DNA of 34,988 nt from a virus. Positions within the stretch are counted from its first letter, which is position 1. Every line of letters starts with the position of its first letter. The notes below the pieces were generated by a model, which was given only the letters and a program-made list of their open reading frames with translations, searched no databases and had not been told where the DNA came from. Shown one piece after another: positions 23,580-32,842 of the stretch. Made by a program: the position numbers and the translations under genes. The stretch is taken from positions 1-34,988 of the IMG/VR virus record IMGVR_UViG_3300007511_000064. One strand, 5' to 3'.

Positions 23580-25232
23580 ATGTCTTATCCAACGTTAACG
23601 CCGGCCAGCACTACCAGTGCAATAGTGCTGACGACAACTGGTTCAGCAGCTCTTGTCGACGCCACCCTGCCCTATAGGATTTATTCAGATGAAACCTCGC
23701 CACTGTACTCTTCAGACTTTTTGTCTGGTGCTGCAGAGCAGGTGTCCTATGTCTTTAAGAAGCTCGGCGGCGATGTGTTAGATATAGAGATGACTGCAGG
23801 AAACGTGTACGCTTCATACGAAGAGGCATGTTTAGAATACTCATATATAGTTAATGTACACCAGGCTACAAACCTCCTCTCGAACGCTCTAGGGGACTCT
23901 ACAGGCTCTTTTGATCATAAGGGGCACATCAAGGAGACAACACCGGGAAACACGCCTCTAGCCACCGTTAGCGGCTCTCACGTGGCGCTTAAATACCCTA
24001 AGTTCGACTACGGGTTCTCCCGCCGAGCAGCAGAGGGAGTTTCATCAGAAGTAGGGCTTAATAGTTCTGTGCAGTATTCAGGATCGTTTGACGTGACAGC
24101 TGGTAAGCAAGATTATGACTTACAGTCAATAATGGCATCAGTAACAAATGTTTCAGCTACTGGTAGTATAACTTTCACTTCATGTCCCGCAGACGATGAG
24201 AAGATAACTTTGGTAGACACATCGGGACTTACAGTAGAGTTTCAGTTCAATACTGAGAATAACGATACTGTTGGAAACGGATCAATAGGGGTTGCTGCAG
24301 CGTCTGTTCAAGGGGGCGGTGACGCCGCAAAAGCAGCTGTAGCAGCATCACAAACAGCAGATGAAATAAACGCCCACGCTATAAAGATAACAGCAACAGT
24401 TGATGATAAGGTGGTGACATTGACACAAGATACTGCCAGTGCAGATGGAAACACAACAATAATTGACGCTGCATCTGGCTTGACAGTAACAAGTTTTGTC
24501 GATGGCGTTACTACAACTCCTTATGCTGAAAAGCTTGCGGGAAAAAGAATACTTGTCAAGAAGGTTTATTACAAGACTCCTCATGCAATGTGGAGGTTTT
24601 ATGGATACTATGGTGGGCTCAACGTTGTGGGTAACCTCCATAATTATGGACAGTTTTCGGATGATTCATCATTCCAACTTGTTCCAACATGGCAAAATAA
24701 AGCCCAAGCGTTGGCATTTGAAGACGCAATTTATACAAGAATGTCTCATTTTTCATATGAGATACATGATAACAATTTAAGGTTGTTCCCAATCCCGGCA
24801 AACTTTAGCCCAACAAAGATGTGGGTTGAATTTTCTATTCCGTCTGACTCCTTTACGGATGACGCGAATGGCTCTGCAGGTGTTGATGGAATAAACAATA
24901 TGAATACCCTGCCTCTTGCTAATATCCCATTTGAGAATATTAACTCAATAGGCAAGCAGTGGATAAGAAGATTTTCCTTGTCACTAAGTAAAGAAATGTT
25001 GGGACAGATTAGAAGCAAGTTTGCTCAAGTTCCGATACCTGGAGAATCTGTAACCTTGAACGGCACAGATCTTGTAAACCAAGCCCGTGAGGAGCAAGAT
25101 AAGCTTAGAGAAGAACTGAAGACTACTTTGTCCGAGATGACGTACGTCAAGCTATCTGAGAGTGATGCTTCATTGGCAGAGAACTCAAACCGTGTAATGG
25201 AACAGATGCCAATGCATATTTTTGTTGGATAG
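23580..25232 (+). CDS. neck-region virion protein with inserted beta domain
   Basis: A 550-residue protein occupying the place of T4 gene 13 (before 14- and 15-like genes). The N-terminal part has DETSPLYSSDFLSGAAEQVS, YASYEEACLEYSYIVNVHQA and KFDYGFSRRAAEGV; the C-terminal part has AMWRFYGYYGG, LFPIPANF, SLSKEMLGQIRSKF and a terminal helix. Residues about 195-312 form an inserted module ending VTLTQDTASADGNTTI...FVDGV, which also appears in the sheath and the giant fibre protein. Head completion/neck is the likely role from gene order. Similar proteins without the insert are familiar from marine T4-like phages. ATG 23580 follows AGAGGA. Direct homology with T4 gp13 was not verified. Confidence 0.7.
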   Translation: MSYPTLTPASTTSAIVLTTTGSAALVDATLPYRIYSDETSPLYSSDFLSGAAEQVSYVFKKLGGDVLDIEMTAGNVYASYEEACLEYSYIVNVHQATNLLSNALGDSTGSFDHKGHIKETTPGNTPLATVSGSHVALKYPKFDYGFSRRAAEGVSSEVGLNSSVQYSGSFDVTAGKQDYDLQSIMASVTNVSATGSITFTSCPADDEKITLVDTSGLTVEFQFNTENNDTVGNGSIGVAAASVQGGGDAAKAAVAASQTADEINAHAIKITATVDDKVVTLTQDTASADGNTTIIDAASGLTVTSFVDGVTTTPYAEKLAGKRILVKKVYYKTPHAMWRFYGYYGGLNVVGNLHNYGQFSDDSSFQLVPTWQNKAQALAFEDAIYTRMSHFSYEIHDNNLRLFPIPANFSPTKMWVEFSIPSDSFTDDANGSAGVDGINNMNTLPLANIPFENINSIGKQWIRRFSLSLSKEMLGQIRSKFAQVPIPGESVTLNGTDLVNQAREEQDKLREELKTTLSEMTYVKLSESDASLAENSNRVMEQMPMHIFVG

Positions 25233-25242
25233 GAGAAGGTAA

Positions 25243-25734
25243 ATGTCTGAAGATAATAAATGGAGTCAACCAGAACGTCCACCCGCTCCCCTGTTTACCG
25301 GAAAGAAAGAGAAAGATTTTGTTAAGCAGGTTAACGACGAAATAATCGAAAGAGTGGTGGGGCAAACTATTCTGTACTATCCAGTTAGTCTTGAGCACAC
25401 TTCATTCAACGAGGTGTACGGCGAGGCAATTGAGAAGAATTTTCTCAATCCCATAAGAGTACACGCCTTTGTAAAGTTTGAATCGCAGGAAACTACGACA
25501 ACTGGCTTGGGTGTCGACAGGATAGAGAGAATAACTGTTAACTTTCATAAGCGTAGATTAACAGAGGATCAAAATCTTTTTGTGCGCGAAGGCGATTTTG
25601 TCTTGTTTTCTGATAGATATTATGAGATACTTACATTAACAGAACCAAGATGGCTTTTCGGACAAGCAGAGAGCAGCTTTGAGATAGCCGCAACATGTGT
25701 CAGAGCGAGAGAGGGATTATTTAATGGCAAGTAA
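25243..25734 (+). CDS. neck/head-completion protein (gp14-position)
   Basis: A 163-residue protein starting at ATG 25243 with AGGAGAAGG upstream. Features are LFTGKKEKDFVKQVNDEIIE, a helix-strand VGQTILYYPVSLEH, then NEVYGEAIEKNFLNPIRVHA, GVDRIERITVNFHKRRL and EGDFVLFSDRYYEI. The pattern YP-V-xx-x-YGEA-EK-F-PI-x is common to neck-type proteins of marine T4-like phages, which close the filled head and carry the tail. Position between the 13-like and 15-like genes fits gp14. It overlaps the next gene by eleven bases, so production is likely coupled. Confidence in the structural role is higher than in the gp14 equivalence. Confidence 0.7.
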   Translation: MSEDNKWSQPERPPAPLFTGKKEKDFVKQVNDEIIERVVGQTILYYPVSLEHTSFNEVYGEAIEKNFLNPIRVHAFVKFESQETTTTGLGVDRIERITVNFHKRRLTEDQNLFVREGDFVLFSDRYYEILTLTEPRWLFGQAESSFEIAATCVRAREGLFNGK

Positions 25735-26983
25735 GAAAGACTGCGCACTCGACATAAAAGAGATACCATTTCCAGCATCTACTATAGAAAACGTCGACTT
25801 GGCAATGCTTAGGTACTTGCGAGATGAGTTGAATCTATTTTCTTCAACCAATACTGGGTGGAGAAAAGTGCCTGTCATGTGGGCGTCTGCTGAAAGAGGC
25901 TATCAGAGCAAGCAGGGAGAGGAAGTAAGAGACAAGAACGGAATGCTCATTCTTCCTATCATGACTGTTGAGAGAAGCTCTGTTGCGAAAGATCCGTCAA
26001 AGAAGGGAACAATATGGGCGAACGTACCAGAGGAGGGCGATCATAAGGGAGGCTCAATTCCTGTTGCAAGATTGCTGAAGCAAGTTAAGACTTCGAATTT
26101 TGCAAACGCAGACATGCAAAGAAAAAGGGGACAAATCAATTTCCCGCGTCCGAATCAAAAGATAGTCTATTCAACAGTTACCGTGCCAATTCCCGTATAT
26201 GTTACAGTGACGTATGAGATAACAATAAGAACAGAGTACCAACAGCAAATGAATGAGCTTGTAGTGCCCTTTGCTACCCGTCCAGGCGGCGTAAACTATA
26301 TTTTGATATCTAGCAATGGGCATAGATACGAAGGCTTTATACAGCAGGATTTTTCACAAAACAATAACGTTTCAGATTATACGAATGATGAGAGAAGGTT
26401 TGAAACGAAGATACAGATTGAGGTTCTTGGTTACCTTATCGGCGACGACAAAAATCAAGTAAAGCCAAAATTCGTATATCGTGAAAATGCAGTTGAAGTA
26501 AAGATTCCGAGAGAAAGGGTGATGTTGGGCGAAATACCTGAACACGAGCTTGGCAATTATTATGGGCTTTCAGGCTTCTCTTTTGGAGGAGGATATGTAC
26601 CTTGCCCTGGTTTACCTTATTTTAGCAACGTCGGCGCTGCAGGGACTCATTCTCTCGGCGGAGGAGGAGGAGGAACAGTAACGAAGGCTGTCTTCAACAC
26701 GTTGCTTGTCGAGGCATATGCTATAGGCGAAGTTCCAGCCGGCGTTATAGGTGGCGGAAATAGGGTGTTCACCACAGCAAACTCGATAAGGGAGAATACA
26801 GAGACTTTGTTTTTCAATGGCTTATTGTTATATCCAGGAAGTATTGCCGCCGACTTTGATTATGAGGTATCGGGAGGCAATACAATAACATTTCATGAAG
26901 ATTACACACCAGAAACTGCAGCAGAAAAAGGCGGCGGCGCAGCCGTCGACGATCAGGTAAGAATAACTTACGTAAAAGCATAA
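25724..26983 (+). CDS. gp15: tail sheath stabiliser and completion protein (gp15-like) with C-terminal extension
   Basis: Start set at ATG 25724 (419 residues), eleven bases inside the previous gene; GTG 25697 is a longer alternative. Residues 1-250 match T4 gp15 by eye: RKVPVMWASAERGYQ with gp15 IRVPITYASKEH, LILPIMTVER with ILPRINLHL, PVYVTVTYEITIRTEYQQQM with the gp15 segment ending IFTRYEDDM, and IQIEVLGYLIG with a late strand. gp15 forms the hexameric ring that locks the top of the tail to the neck. A Gly-rich linker (about 305-316) leads to a C-terminal domain (318-419) with FFNGLLLYPG and FDYEVSGGNTITF. T4 gp15 lacks it, and a similar one ends the fibre protein at 27874-32808. Confidence 0.85.
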   Translation: MASKKDCALDIKEIPFPASTIENVDLAMLRYLRDELNLFSSTNTGWRKVPVMWASAERGYQSKQGEEVRDKNGMLILPIMTVERSSVAKDPSKKGTIWANVPEEGDHKGGSIPVARLLKQVKTSNFANADMQRKRGQINFPRPNQKIVYSTVTVPIPVYVTVTYEITIRTEYQQQMNELVVPFATRPGGVNYILISSNGHRYEGFIQQDFSQNNNVSDYTNDERRFETKIQIEVLGYLIGDDKNQVKPKFVYRENAVEVKIPRERVMLGEIPEHELGNYYGLSGFSFGGGYVPCPGLPYFSNVGAAGTHSLGGGGGGTVTKAVFNTLLVEAYAIGEVPAGVIGGGNRVFTTANSIRENTETLFFNGLLLYPGSIAADFDYEVSGGNTITFHEDYTPETAAEKGGGAAVDDQVRITYVKA

Positions 26984-26998
26984 AAAAGGAGCAAAAAA

Positions 26999-27502
26999 AT
27001 GAGTTTAGCAGAAAAAATCAGACGCCTTAAAGACAAACTTAAAGAGTCCACCCTCGAAGTGTCTGACATGGAAGAGTTATCGTCTTTGTTGGGCGAAGTA
27101 GAGTCTGATGCATCGGAAGAGGACGATGCAGTCGAGGTTGTCGAGAAAGATATCATAAGAGAAGATGAAAAAGCTGCTTCTCCACCTCCGCTTCCTCCGG
27201 TTGCAGTCAGTGCAGCAGATTCTCCGGAGTATGTAGAGATAGAGTGGGAAGGTATGCAGCCAGTGGTTGACATTCAGGCTAATATTAAGTCTCTGCATGA
27301 GCAATTGGGAGTGTTGTGTGCCAATTTTGAGGATAACAAGCTTAAGCTTCGCAGAGCTATAGCTGAAGGGAGAGAAAAATTGTCAGAGCACGTTATGAGC
27401 TTGCGAAATCAAAGCAATCTCTCCGAAGACGTAGACTATGTCCTCAATGTCCCTCAGATTCGAGGTGAAAAGGGCTCATTTATGAAGAAAGAGACTAATT
27501 AA
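26999..27502 (+). CDS. hypothetical coiled-coil protein
   Basis: A 167-residue protein with a good ribosome site (AAAAAGGAG before ATG 26999). It has an N-terminal charged helix (LAEKIRRLKDKLKEST), an acidic stretch (SEEDDAVEVVEKD) and a proline-rich segment (SPPPLPPVA). A second helical part follows (VDIQANIKSLHEQLGVLC, then KLKLRRAIAEGREKL). No membrane span or cysteine motif. It resembles small head or tail chaperones in design, but I do not recognise the family. Lying between the 15-like and fibre genes, where T4 carries other tail genes, it may help tail or fibre assembly. Confidence 0.65.
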   Translation: MSLAEKIRRLKDKLKESTLEVSDMEELSSLLGEVESDASEEDDAVEVVEKDIIREDEKAASPPPLPPVAVSAADSPEYVEIEWEGMQPVVDIQANIKSLHEQLGVLCANFEDNKLKLRRAIAEGREKLSEHVMSLRNQSNLSEDVDYVLNVPQIRGEKGSFMKKETN

Positions 27503-27504
27503 AA

Positions 27505-27512
27505 TATAAATA
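27505..27512 (+). promoter_or_regulatory. TATAAATA, exact match to T4 late promoter consensus
   Basis: TATAAATA lies in the 31-base gap before the TTG start at 27534. It equals the classical T4 late -10 element. However, the region is AT-rich, the ribosome site begins only about six bases downstream, and other late genes here show ACTATTTA instead, so this may be chance. Confidence 0.25.
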
Positions 27513-27533
27513 AAGGTTGGAGGAGATAAAAGT

Positions 27534-27758
27534 TTGGAAAATTCAAATTACATTACGAGTGATATTGGTATTGCAGCTTTTTTGCAGCTGCATGGAATAA
27601 GGCTTGTGAACTGCAAAAGGCTTGAGAATGGTAAGTTTTACTTTGAATTTGAAGACTCTGCTGGCGTTTGTAAGTCAAAATCCCTCGAATTTCTAGAATC
27701 AGATTTTTGCAAGTTCGACAATATTGTGAGAAACTTGAAAAAAGTTTTGTTCTCTTGA
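27534..27758 (+). CDS. small DUF5659-like protein
   Basis: A 74-residue protein starting at TTG 27534; the strong GGAGGAG (27518-27524) at proper distance and the absence of ATG support this start. The layout ITSDIGIAAFLQLHGIRLVN, then a KFYFEFED strand and a C-terminal helix, matches small phage proteins of the DUF5659 type ('T.D..LAAFL...G..L......k..F.F.D'). Their function is unknown; the fold is a compact beta-alpha unit. It is followed by a 115-base gap holding an ACTATATA motif and three direct ATCAC repeats. The call rests on pattern memory only. Confidence 0.6.
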   Translation: MENSNYITSDIGIAAFLQLHGIRLVNCKRLENGKFYFEFEDSAGVCKSKSLEFLESDFCKFDNIVRNLKKVLFS

Positions 27759-27769
27759 GTAAGTTTGAT

Positions 27770-27777
27770 ACTATATA
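27770..27777 (+). promoter_or_regulatory. ACTATATA, variant of the candidate late promoter motif
   Basis: One base different from the ACTATTTA octamer (context TTGATACTATATAAG), about 97 bases ahead of the giant fibre gene. The same gap (27759-27873) holds three ATCAC direct repeats (27805-27819) and a strong ribosome site (AAGGAGG); no terminator is visible before it. Confidence 0.35.
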
Positions 27778-27804
27778 AGTTTGACGTTCGTTAATTCTAG
27801 ATAA

Positions 27805-27819
27805 ATCACATCACATCAC
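27805..27819 (+). repeat. three tandem ATCAC pentamers
   Basis: Perfect tandem copies of ATCAC in the leader of the fibre gene. They could be a simple slippage product or a binding site; nothing else supports a function. Confidence 0.5.
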
Positions 27820-27873
27820 ATTCAATAATATTATAGTCCTCAACAATGGAAATATGTAAGGAGGATTTTACAT

Positions 27874-30800
27874 ATGGCAGCAGCAACTGGAACAGTTGTC
27901 ATAGCACAAACCGGTAGTAATTTCGATTCCGCTACTTATCCTAGATTTGTACTCGGAGATGGAACTAATACACTAACTTTTGTTATAGACAACGACGCTA
28001 GAGGCCTCAAGTTGACAGGTGGCGCAGACGCAGCAGGATATAGTTCTGTCAGCGACTTACCATTTGAAGACTCACAGCAAGGCAGACTAGTCGTACCAAC
28101 TTATGATGAAGCTGACGGCGCCAAAAAAGCACTTTTAGCATGGATACCCACTGATTATGGGAATCTTACGAGCACGTGGAACAGCGTCACAGCGAATGAC
28201 GGAACTTCTGGATTGATAGCTATCGGTTCTCGCCCTCACTATGTCATCAGAGACGTAGATGGGGAAGAGATAAAGATAGGCTTTGGTAATTCAAACGCCA
28301 GCGCATTGACGGCAGAAGGCTCTGTTCTTCTTGCAAAGTACGGCTCAACTGGATCGCCTAGATACTTTTTGTATCGCGAAACAAACAGTAGTAGAAACTA
28401 CTTTATTCGTACCGTCAACACAGGCTCAAACCGTTGGAAGCTTAACGTAGCATTTATGGCTGCAATTAAGCATGCTAATGATAATAGCCTGATAAAGGTT
28501 GAAGCGAAAGGTTTGGGGCTTACGGGCTCTCTCGAGACACTAGGTAGTGTCGCACAGAACACTTATACTTCTAACGAAATATATGGTGTTCTTTTGCAAG
28601 CAGAAGACGCAGGATATAAAGGAAATGCTAGTAGCATGGAGTTTAAGGATCCCGGCGGTGATATCGGTGGTAGTGCACTAAAGTACGTCTCTTGGGGTTA
28701 CGATGAGTACACTCAAGGTTCAGACATCGACGATATTACTAGGCATACGCTTAGTCCAACAAACGCTCAATTTTGGCACGGTGCCGAAGATACTAAGATT
28801 TACTTTCGTCAAGGTACGATAGCTGGATCTGGTTCCGACGCATCACTCAGCACAGCACAAATAGCGGAAGCTATCAAGGACATGATAAACGGTTCTGTTC
28901 TTGGTATTACCGCAACAAGAAGTTCAAGTACAGTTAATTTAACTAATGACACAGATGGTAATAGTGGTAACGTAACAATAACAACAACAAATGAAGGCTC
29001 CTTGTTCTCGGTATCGGGAATGAGCAACGCCAGTGGAGGAGATGAAGTGGCTAAGACTTTTATCAACAATAAACAAATAAATATTACAACCGCACTTTTG
29101 CCAGGTAGTGCAAATGCGGTTGACTTGGGCAGCGCTGCGCTGGAGTGGAATGACATCTATCTCGGCGACGCAGCTGTTATCAAGTTTGGTTCCAACCAAG
29201 AGATAACAATGACCCACGTACACGATGTGGGACTCACAATAACGAATACCTCGACCGGAGACGACAAACCCGTTGTCTTGCAGTTGAAATCAGAGGAAGA
29301 CGCAGTCACTGCTAACGAAGTCATCGCTTCAGTTGAGTTTGCTGCAGGCGACTCAGATGGCACTGATGGTGCAACAGTCGCTGCTGGTATTCACGCAATT
29401 GCAGAGGAAACTTTCGCTGCAGATGCCAATGCTACAAAGCTGGTATTTACAACAGCCGATTCTGAAACTGCTGCAGCTTCTGCAACCGCTAAGATGACAT
29501 TGGCATCTACTGGTAACTTGACAACGGCTGGTTCTGTAACAGCTGTTGGTTCTTTTATCATCGGTTCTGCTGATATGAGCGAAGCTGATTTAGAGAAGCT
29601 TGATGGCATCACTAATGGTACTGCTGCAGCTAGCAAGGCACTTGTCTTGGACGGTAGTGGCAACATCGCGAACATCGGCACTGTTGGTTGTGGTGCTATC
29701 ACCTCGTCAGGCAACTTGGCTGTAACCGGTACGATAACTGGCGACACTAGTTTGACACTTGATTCAACGACAATCACTACTGCTGAAATCGGTGTTCTTG
29801 ATTCTGTTACTGCAGGTACTGCTGCAGCTAGCAAGGCAATGGTTTTGGATGCCAGTGCTGATATCACAGGTGCTCGCAACGTCACCATCTCTGGTGAACT
29901 CGATGCAGGTTCACTCGACGTTTCTGGCGACATTGATGTTGACGGTACAGCTAACCTTGACGCTGTTGACATTGATGGTGCAACACAGATTGACGGCACT
30001 GTAACTGTCGGTGTCAATGATACTGGCTATGATGTTAAGTTTTTCGGTGCAACATCGGGACAGTACATGTTATGGGATGAGTCTGCAGACGAGCTAGTTC
30101 TCGCTGGCGATTCAAAGCTTTCTTTCCATGACGCCGCCGGCGGCGAGAATCTCATCGCTTCAGGTGACGGACACCTGGAAGTCAACGCTGGCACAACTCT
30201 TGATATGACAGCTCCAACGGTTGACATTAACGCTTCAACAGCAGTTACTGTCGATTCGGATACTGTAACGTTTGGCTCAGCCAACTCTACAGATCCTCTT
30301 GTCACAATTAAAAACACAACTAACGATGCCAATGGTGCTCGCTTACGCTTTGTCAAGGACAAGGGTGCTGCTGGTGCTGACGGTGATGACGTTGGTCTCA
30401 TTGAGTTTTATGGTGACGACGACAATCAAGATCAAGTTTTATATGCTCGAATCTTGGCTGAAGTTGCTGACGCATCAAATGGTGCTGAAGGTGGTAAGTT
30501 GACTCTTGGTGTTGCATCTCACGATGGAGGCCTCGAGGCTGGACTTGTCATTACGGACGGCTCTGCAGACGGCGAACTTGATATCACCATTGGTGCTGGT
30601 TCTTCCTCTGTGACAACCATCTCAGGCGATCTCGTGGTTAACGGCACGACAACTACTGTAAATTCGACTACCGTTCAGATTGACGACTTGAACCTACAGC
30701 TTGCTGACGGTTCTGCTGCAGCATCTGCTGTGAACGCTGGTGGTATCACTCTTGCAAATAGCGGTGATGATTTTACTTGGCAGTATAACCATGCTTCGAC

Positions 30801-32808
30801 AGCATGGAAGTCAAGCATTGATGTCGACACAGCTTCCGGTAAGGCATATAAAATTGCAGGTACTTCGGTACTTAACGCCACAACTTTGGGTTCAGCAGTT
30901 GTAGCTTCTAGCTTAACATCTGTAGGTACTCTTGCTTCAGGCGCGATTAGTTCCGGTTTCGGTAACATCGACAACGGCGCGAGTACTCTCGACACTGGTG
31001 CTGCAACAGTTGCAAGCTTGGTTTGTACTGCTGCTGGTACTTTTGGCGGTGGCTACGGCTCCGCCGGTGCTACAATCTCGACAGCTGGTGTCATTCAGGC
31101 AGACGGCAATATCGAGACTGCTGGCAGCTTTGTCATTGGTAGTGCTTCTATTGCAGAAGCGGAGCTTGAAATGATTGATGGTATTACTGCTGGTACAGCC
31201 GCTGCTTCTAAGGCAATGGTTTTGGATGCCAGTGCTGATATCACAGGTGCTCGCAACGTCACCATCTCTGGTGAGCTTGATGCAGGATCCCTTGATATTT
31301 CTGGAAACGTTGACATTGACGGCACAACGAACCTTGATGCTGTTGATATTGATGGTGCTGTGCAAATTGACGGCACTGTAACTGTCGGCGTTGACGACAC
31401 AGGCCTCGACGTCAAGTTCTTTGGCGCTACAGCTGGAGCGTACCTCGAGTGGGACGAATCCGCCGACGAGCTAGAACTCAGAGGTGGCGCAGCCACACCA
31501 GGAAAGCTTCTTTTGGCAACTGCTGAAACAACAGTTGTCGACGGAGATAAGTTAGGACAAATTGATTTCCAAGCTCCATTAGAGGCTAGTGCTACTGACG
31601 CTATCTTGGTTGCCGCTTCAATCTGGGCAGAGGCAGATGATACTTTCGCTGCAGACAATAACGATACTGACTTGGTTTTTGCAACTGGGAAGTCTGCTGC
31701 AGCTTCAGAGAAGATGCGCCTTAATTCTGACGGTGACTTGAACACTGCTGGCTCTATAACTGCTGTTGGTTCTTTCATTATCGGCTCTGCTGATTTGAAC
31801 GAAGCCGATATGGAGAAATTGGATGGCATTACCAATGGTACTGTTGCTGCTAGCAAAGCTGTCGTCGCTGACGCCAACGCTGATGTTTCTGGTTTTCGTA
31901 ATGTTACCGCTACTGGTAGCTTTATCATTGGCAGTGCTAGCATGAACGAAGCGGACTTAGAAAAGCTCGATGGTATCACTAATGGTACTGCCGCTGCTAG
32001 TAAGGCTGTCGTTCTCGACGCAAGCAAGAACATTGCAACAATTGGAACACTTGGCTGTGGTGCTATCACCTCAACCGGAACTTCTGTCTTTGCGAGTCTG
32101 GATATCTCTGGCGACATTGATGTTGACGGCACAACTAACCTTGACGCTGTTGATATTGACGGCGCTGTTCAGCTTGACAATACATTTACTGTCGGTGCTG
32201 ACGATCAGGGTTACGACGTCAAGTTCTTCGGTGACACGGCAAGTGCTTACATGATGTGGGACACATCTGCAGATGACTTGATTCTCGGCGGCGCGGCAAG
32301 AGCGGTTGTTCCAGACGGACAGCTTGTTCTTGGTTCGACAGCGGTTTCTTCAACTGCTGCAGAGCTTAACTTCCTCGATGGATTTGCTGATGCAGCTTAC
32401 ACCATCGGCGCTGACTCTGTTGTTTTCTTTGACGCAGATGATTCGAAGCTTAAGCGTGAATCAGCAGCTGACTTTGCTTCAGCTATAGCCGGTAACGGTT
32501 TGACGGCATCGTCTGGTGCTTTGACGGTTTCTTGGCAGTCTGAGAGATTCACAAAGGCAAATGTTGATGCTACTGGTTCAGGTAATCCTGGCGGTGGTGC
32601 AGCTCTCACAATTCAGGTTGCACAGACACCACTCGGTAGTTCAGAGATGGTATTCTTGAATGGTATGCTTCTGACTGCTGAAGAGTCTTCGAACTCTGCA
32701 GGTGACTTCGATTATGCGATATCTGGTGCAGTTATCACTTTCGAGTCTGAGGTTGTCGATCTTATGGATTCTGACGACGTTATCAGCGTTCAGTATATCA
32801 AGCAGTAA
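27874..32808 (+). CDS. giant repetitive fibre-like virion protein
   Basis: A 1644-residue protein with a strong ribosome site (AAGGAGG) before ATG 27874. Residues 1-300 form an N-terminal beta-rich part, probably the virion-binding base. Residues 305-389 carry the VNLTND...GNSGNVTI module seen in neck and sheath proteins. From about 420 comes WNDIYLGDAAVIKFG...THVHDVGLTI, typical of phage fibre shafts. About 555-1480 consist of repeats: type A GSFIIGSA...EADLEKLDGIT (five copies) and type B SGDIDVDGT...LDAVDIDGA (three copies). The end (1592-1644) is a VFLNGMLL...FDYAISGAVITF domain. It is almost Cys-free, rich in Ala, Asp, Gly and Thr, as in trimeric fibres. Located before the sheath gene; likely a long tail fibre or whisker-type appendage. 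Confidence 0.8.
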   Translation: MAAATGTVVIAQTGSNFDSATYPRFVLGDGTNTLTFVIDNDARGLKLTGGADAAGYSSVSDLPFEDSQQGRLVVPTYDEADGAKKALLAWIPTDYGNLTSTWNSVTANDGTSGLIAIGSRPHYVIRDVDGEEIKIGFGNSNASALTAEGSVLLAKYGSTGSPRYFLYRETNSSRNYFIRTVNTGSNRWKLNVAFMAAIKHANDNSLIKVEAKGLGLTGSLETLGSVAQNTYTSNEIYGVLLQAEDAGYKGNASSMEFKDPGGDIGGSALKYVSWGYDEYTQGSDIDDITRHTLSPTNAQFWHGAEDTKIYFRQGTIAGSGSDASLSTAQIAEAIKDMINGSVLGITATRSSSTVNLTNDTDGNSGNVTITTTNEGSLFSVSGMSNASGGDEVAKTFINNKQINITTALLPGSANAVDLGSAALEWNDIYLGDAAVIKFGSNQEITMTHVHDVGLTITNTSTGDDKPVVLQLKSEEDAVTANEVIASVEFAAGDSDGTDGATVAAGIHAIAEETFAADANATKLVFTTADSETAAASATAKMTLASTGNLTTAGSVTAVGSFIIGSADMSEADLEKLDGITNGTAAASKALVLDGSGNIANIGTVGCGAITSSGNLAVTGTITGDTSLTLDSTTITTAEIGVLDSVTAGTAAASKAMVLDASADITGARNVTISGELDAGSLDVSGDIDVDGTANLDAVDIDGATQIDGTVTVGVNDTGYDVKFFGATSGQYMLWDESADELVLAGDSKLSFHDAAGGENLIASGDGHLEVNAGTTLDMTAPTVDINASTAVTVDSDTVTFGSANSTDPLVTIKNTTNDANGARLRFVKDKGAAGADGDDVGLIEFYGDDDNQDQVLYARILAEVADASNGAEGGKLTLGVASHDGGLEAGLVITDGSADGELDITIGAGSSSVTTISGDLVVNGTTTTVNSTTVQIDDLNLQLADGSAAASAVNAGGITLANSGDDFTWQYNHASTAWKSSIDVDTASGKAYKIAGTSVLNATTLGSAVVASSLTSVGTLASGAISSGFGNIDNGASTLDTGAATVASLVCTAAGTFGGGYGSAGATISTAGVIQADGNIETAGSFVIGSASIAEAELEMIDGITAGTAAASKAMVLDASADITGARNVTISGELDAGSLDISGNVDIDGTTNLDAVDIDGAVQIDGTVTVGVDDTGLDVKFFGATAGAYLEWDESADELELRGGAATPGKLLLATAETTVVDGDKLGQIDFQAPLEASATDAILVAASIWAEADDTFAADNNDTDLVFATGKSAAASEKMRLNSDGDLNTAGSITAVGSFIIGSADLNEADMEKLDGITNGTVAASKAVVADANADVSGFRNVTATGSFIIGSASMNEADLEKLDGITNGTAAASKAVVLDASKNIATIGTLGCGAITSTGTSVFASLDISGDIDVDGTTNLDAVDIDGAVQLDNTFTVGADDQGYDVKFFGDTASAYMMWDTSADDLILGGAARAVVPDGQLVLGSTAVSSTAAELNFLDGFADAAYTIGADSVVFFDADDSKLKRESAADFASAIAGNGLTASSGALTVSWQSERFTKANVDATGSGNPGGGAALTIQVAQTPLGSSEMVFLNGMLLTAEESSNSAGDFDYAISGAVITFESEVVDLMDSDDVISVQYIKQ
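29833..29897 (+). repeat. 65-base perfect direct repeat, copy 1
   Basis: Identical by eye to 31210-31274, including all third codon positions, 1377 bases apart. It codes KAMVLDASADITGARNVTIS. Identity at silent sites points to recent copying or gene conversion. Confidence 0.9.
31210..31274 (+). repeat. 65-base perfect direct repeat, copy 2
   Basis: Second copy of the 65-base direct repeat at 29833-29897, in the same reading phase. Recombination between the copies would remove 1377 bases (459 codons) in frame. Confidence 0.9.
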
Positions 32809-32842
32809 TATCTTGTATATACGATAAAGCTTTTGCTTTGGG

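Larger units (their letters stand above)
29548..32292 (+). repeat. modular repeat region of the fibre gene
   Basis: Type A units (GSFIIGSA...KLDGIT...AAASKA) begin near 29548, 31123, 31768 and 31915, and a shortened variant near 29767. Type B units (SGDIDVDGT...KFFG...ESADEL) lie at about 29914-30111, 31291-31485 and 32098-32292. A and B alternate as A-A-B ... A-B ... A-A-B, so whole blocks have been copied. Confidence 0.85.

Noticed and set aside
27781-27873. TTGACG as a -35 element for the fibre gene
   Set aside because: No acceptable -10 hexamer 16-18 bases downstream.
31095-32132. 345-codon open frame on the minus strand inside the fibre gene
   Set aside because: Its openness mirrors the Ala/Thr/Asp repeat codons of the + strand gene; no ribosome site and the product is a Ser/Ala/Val-rich shadow.
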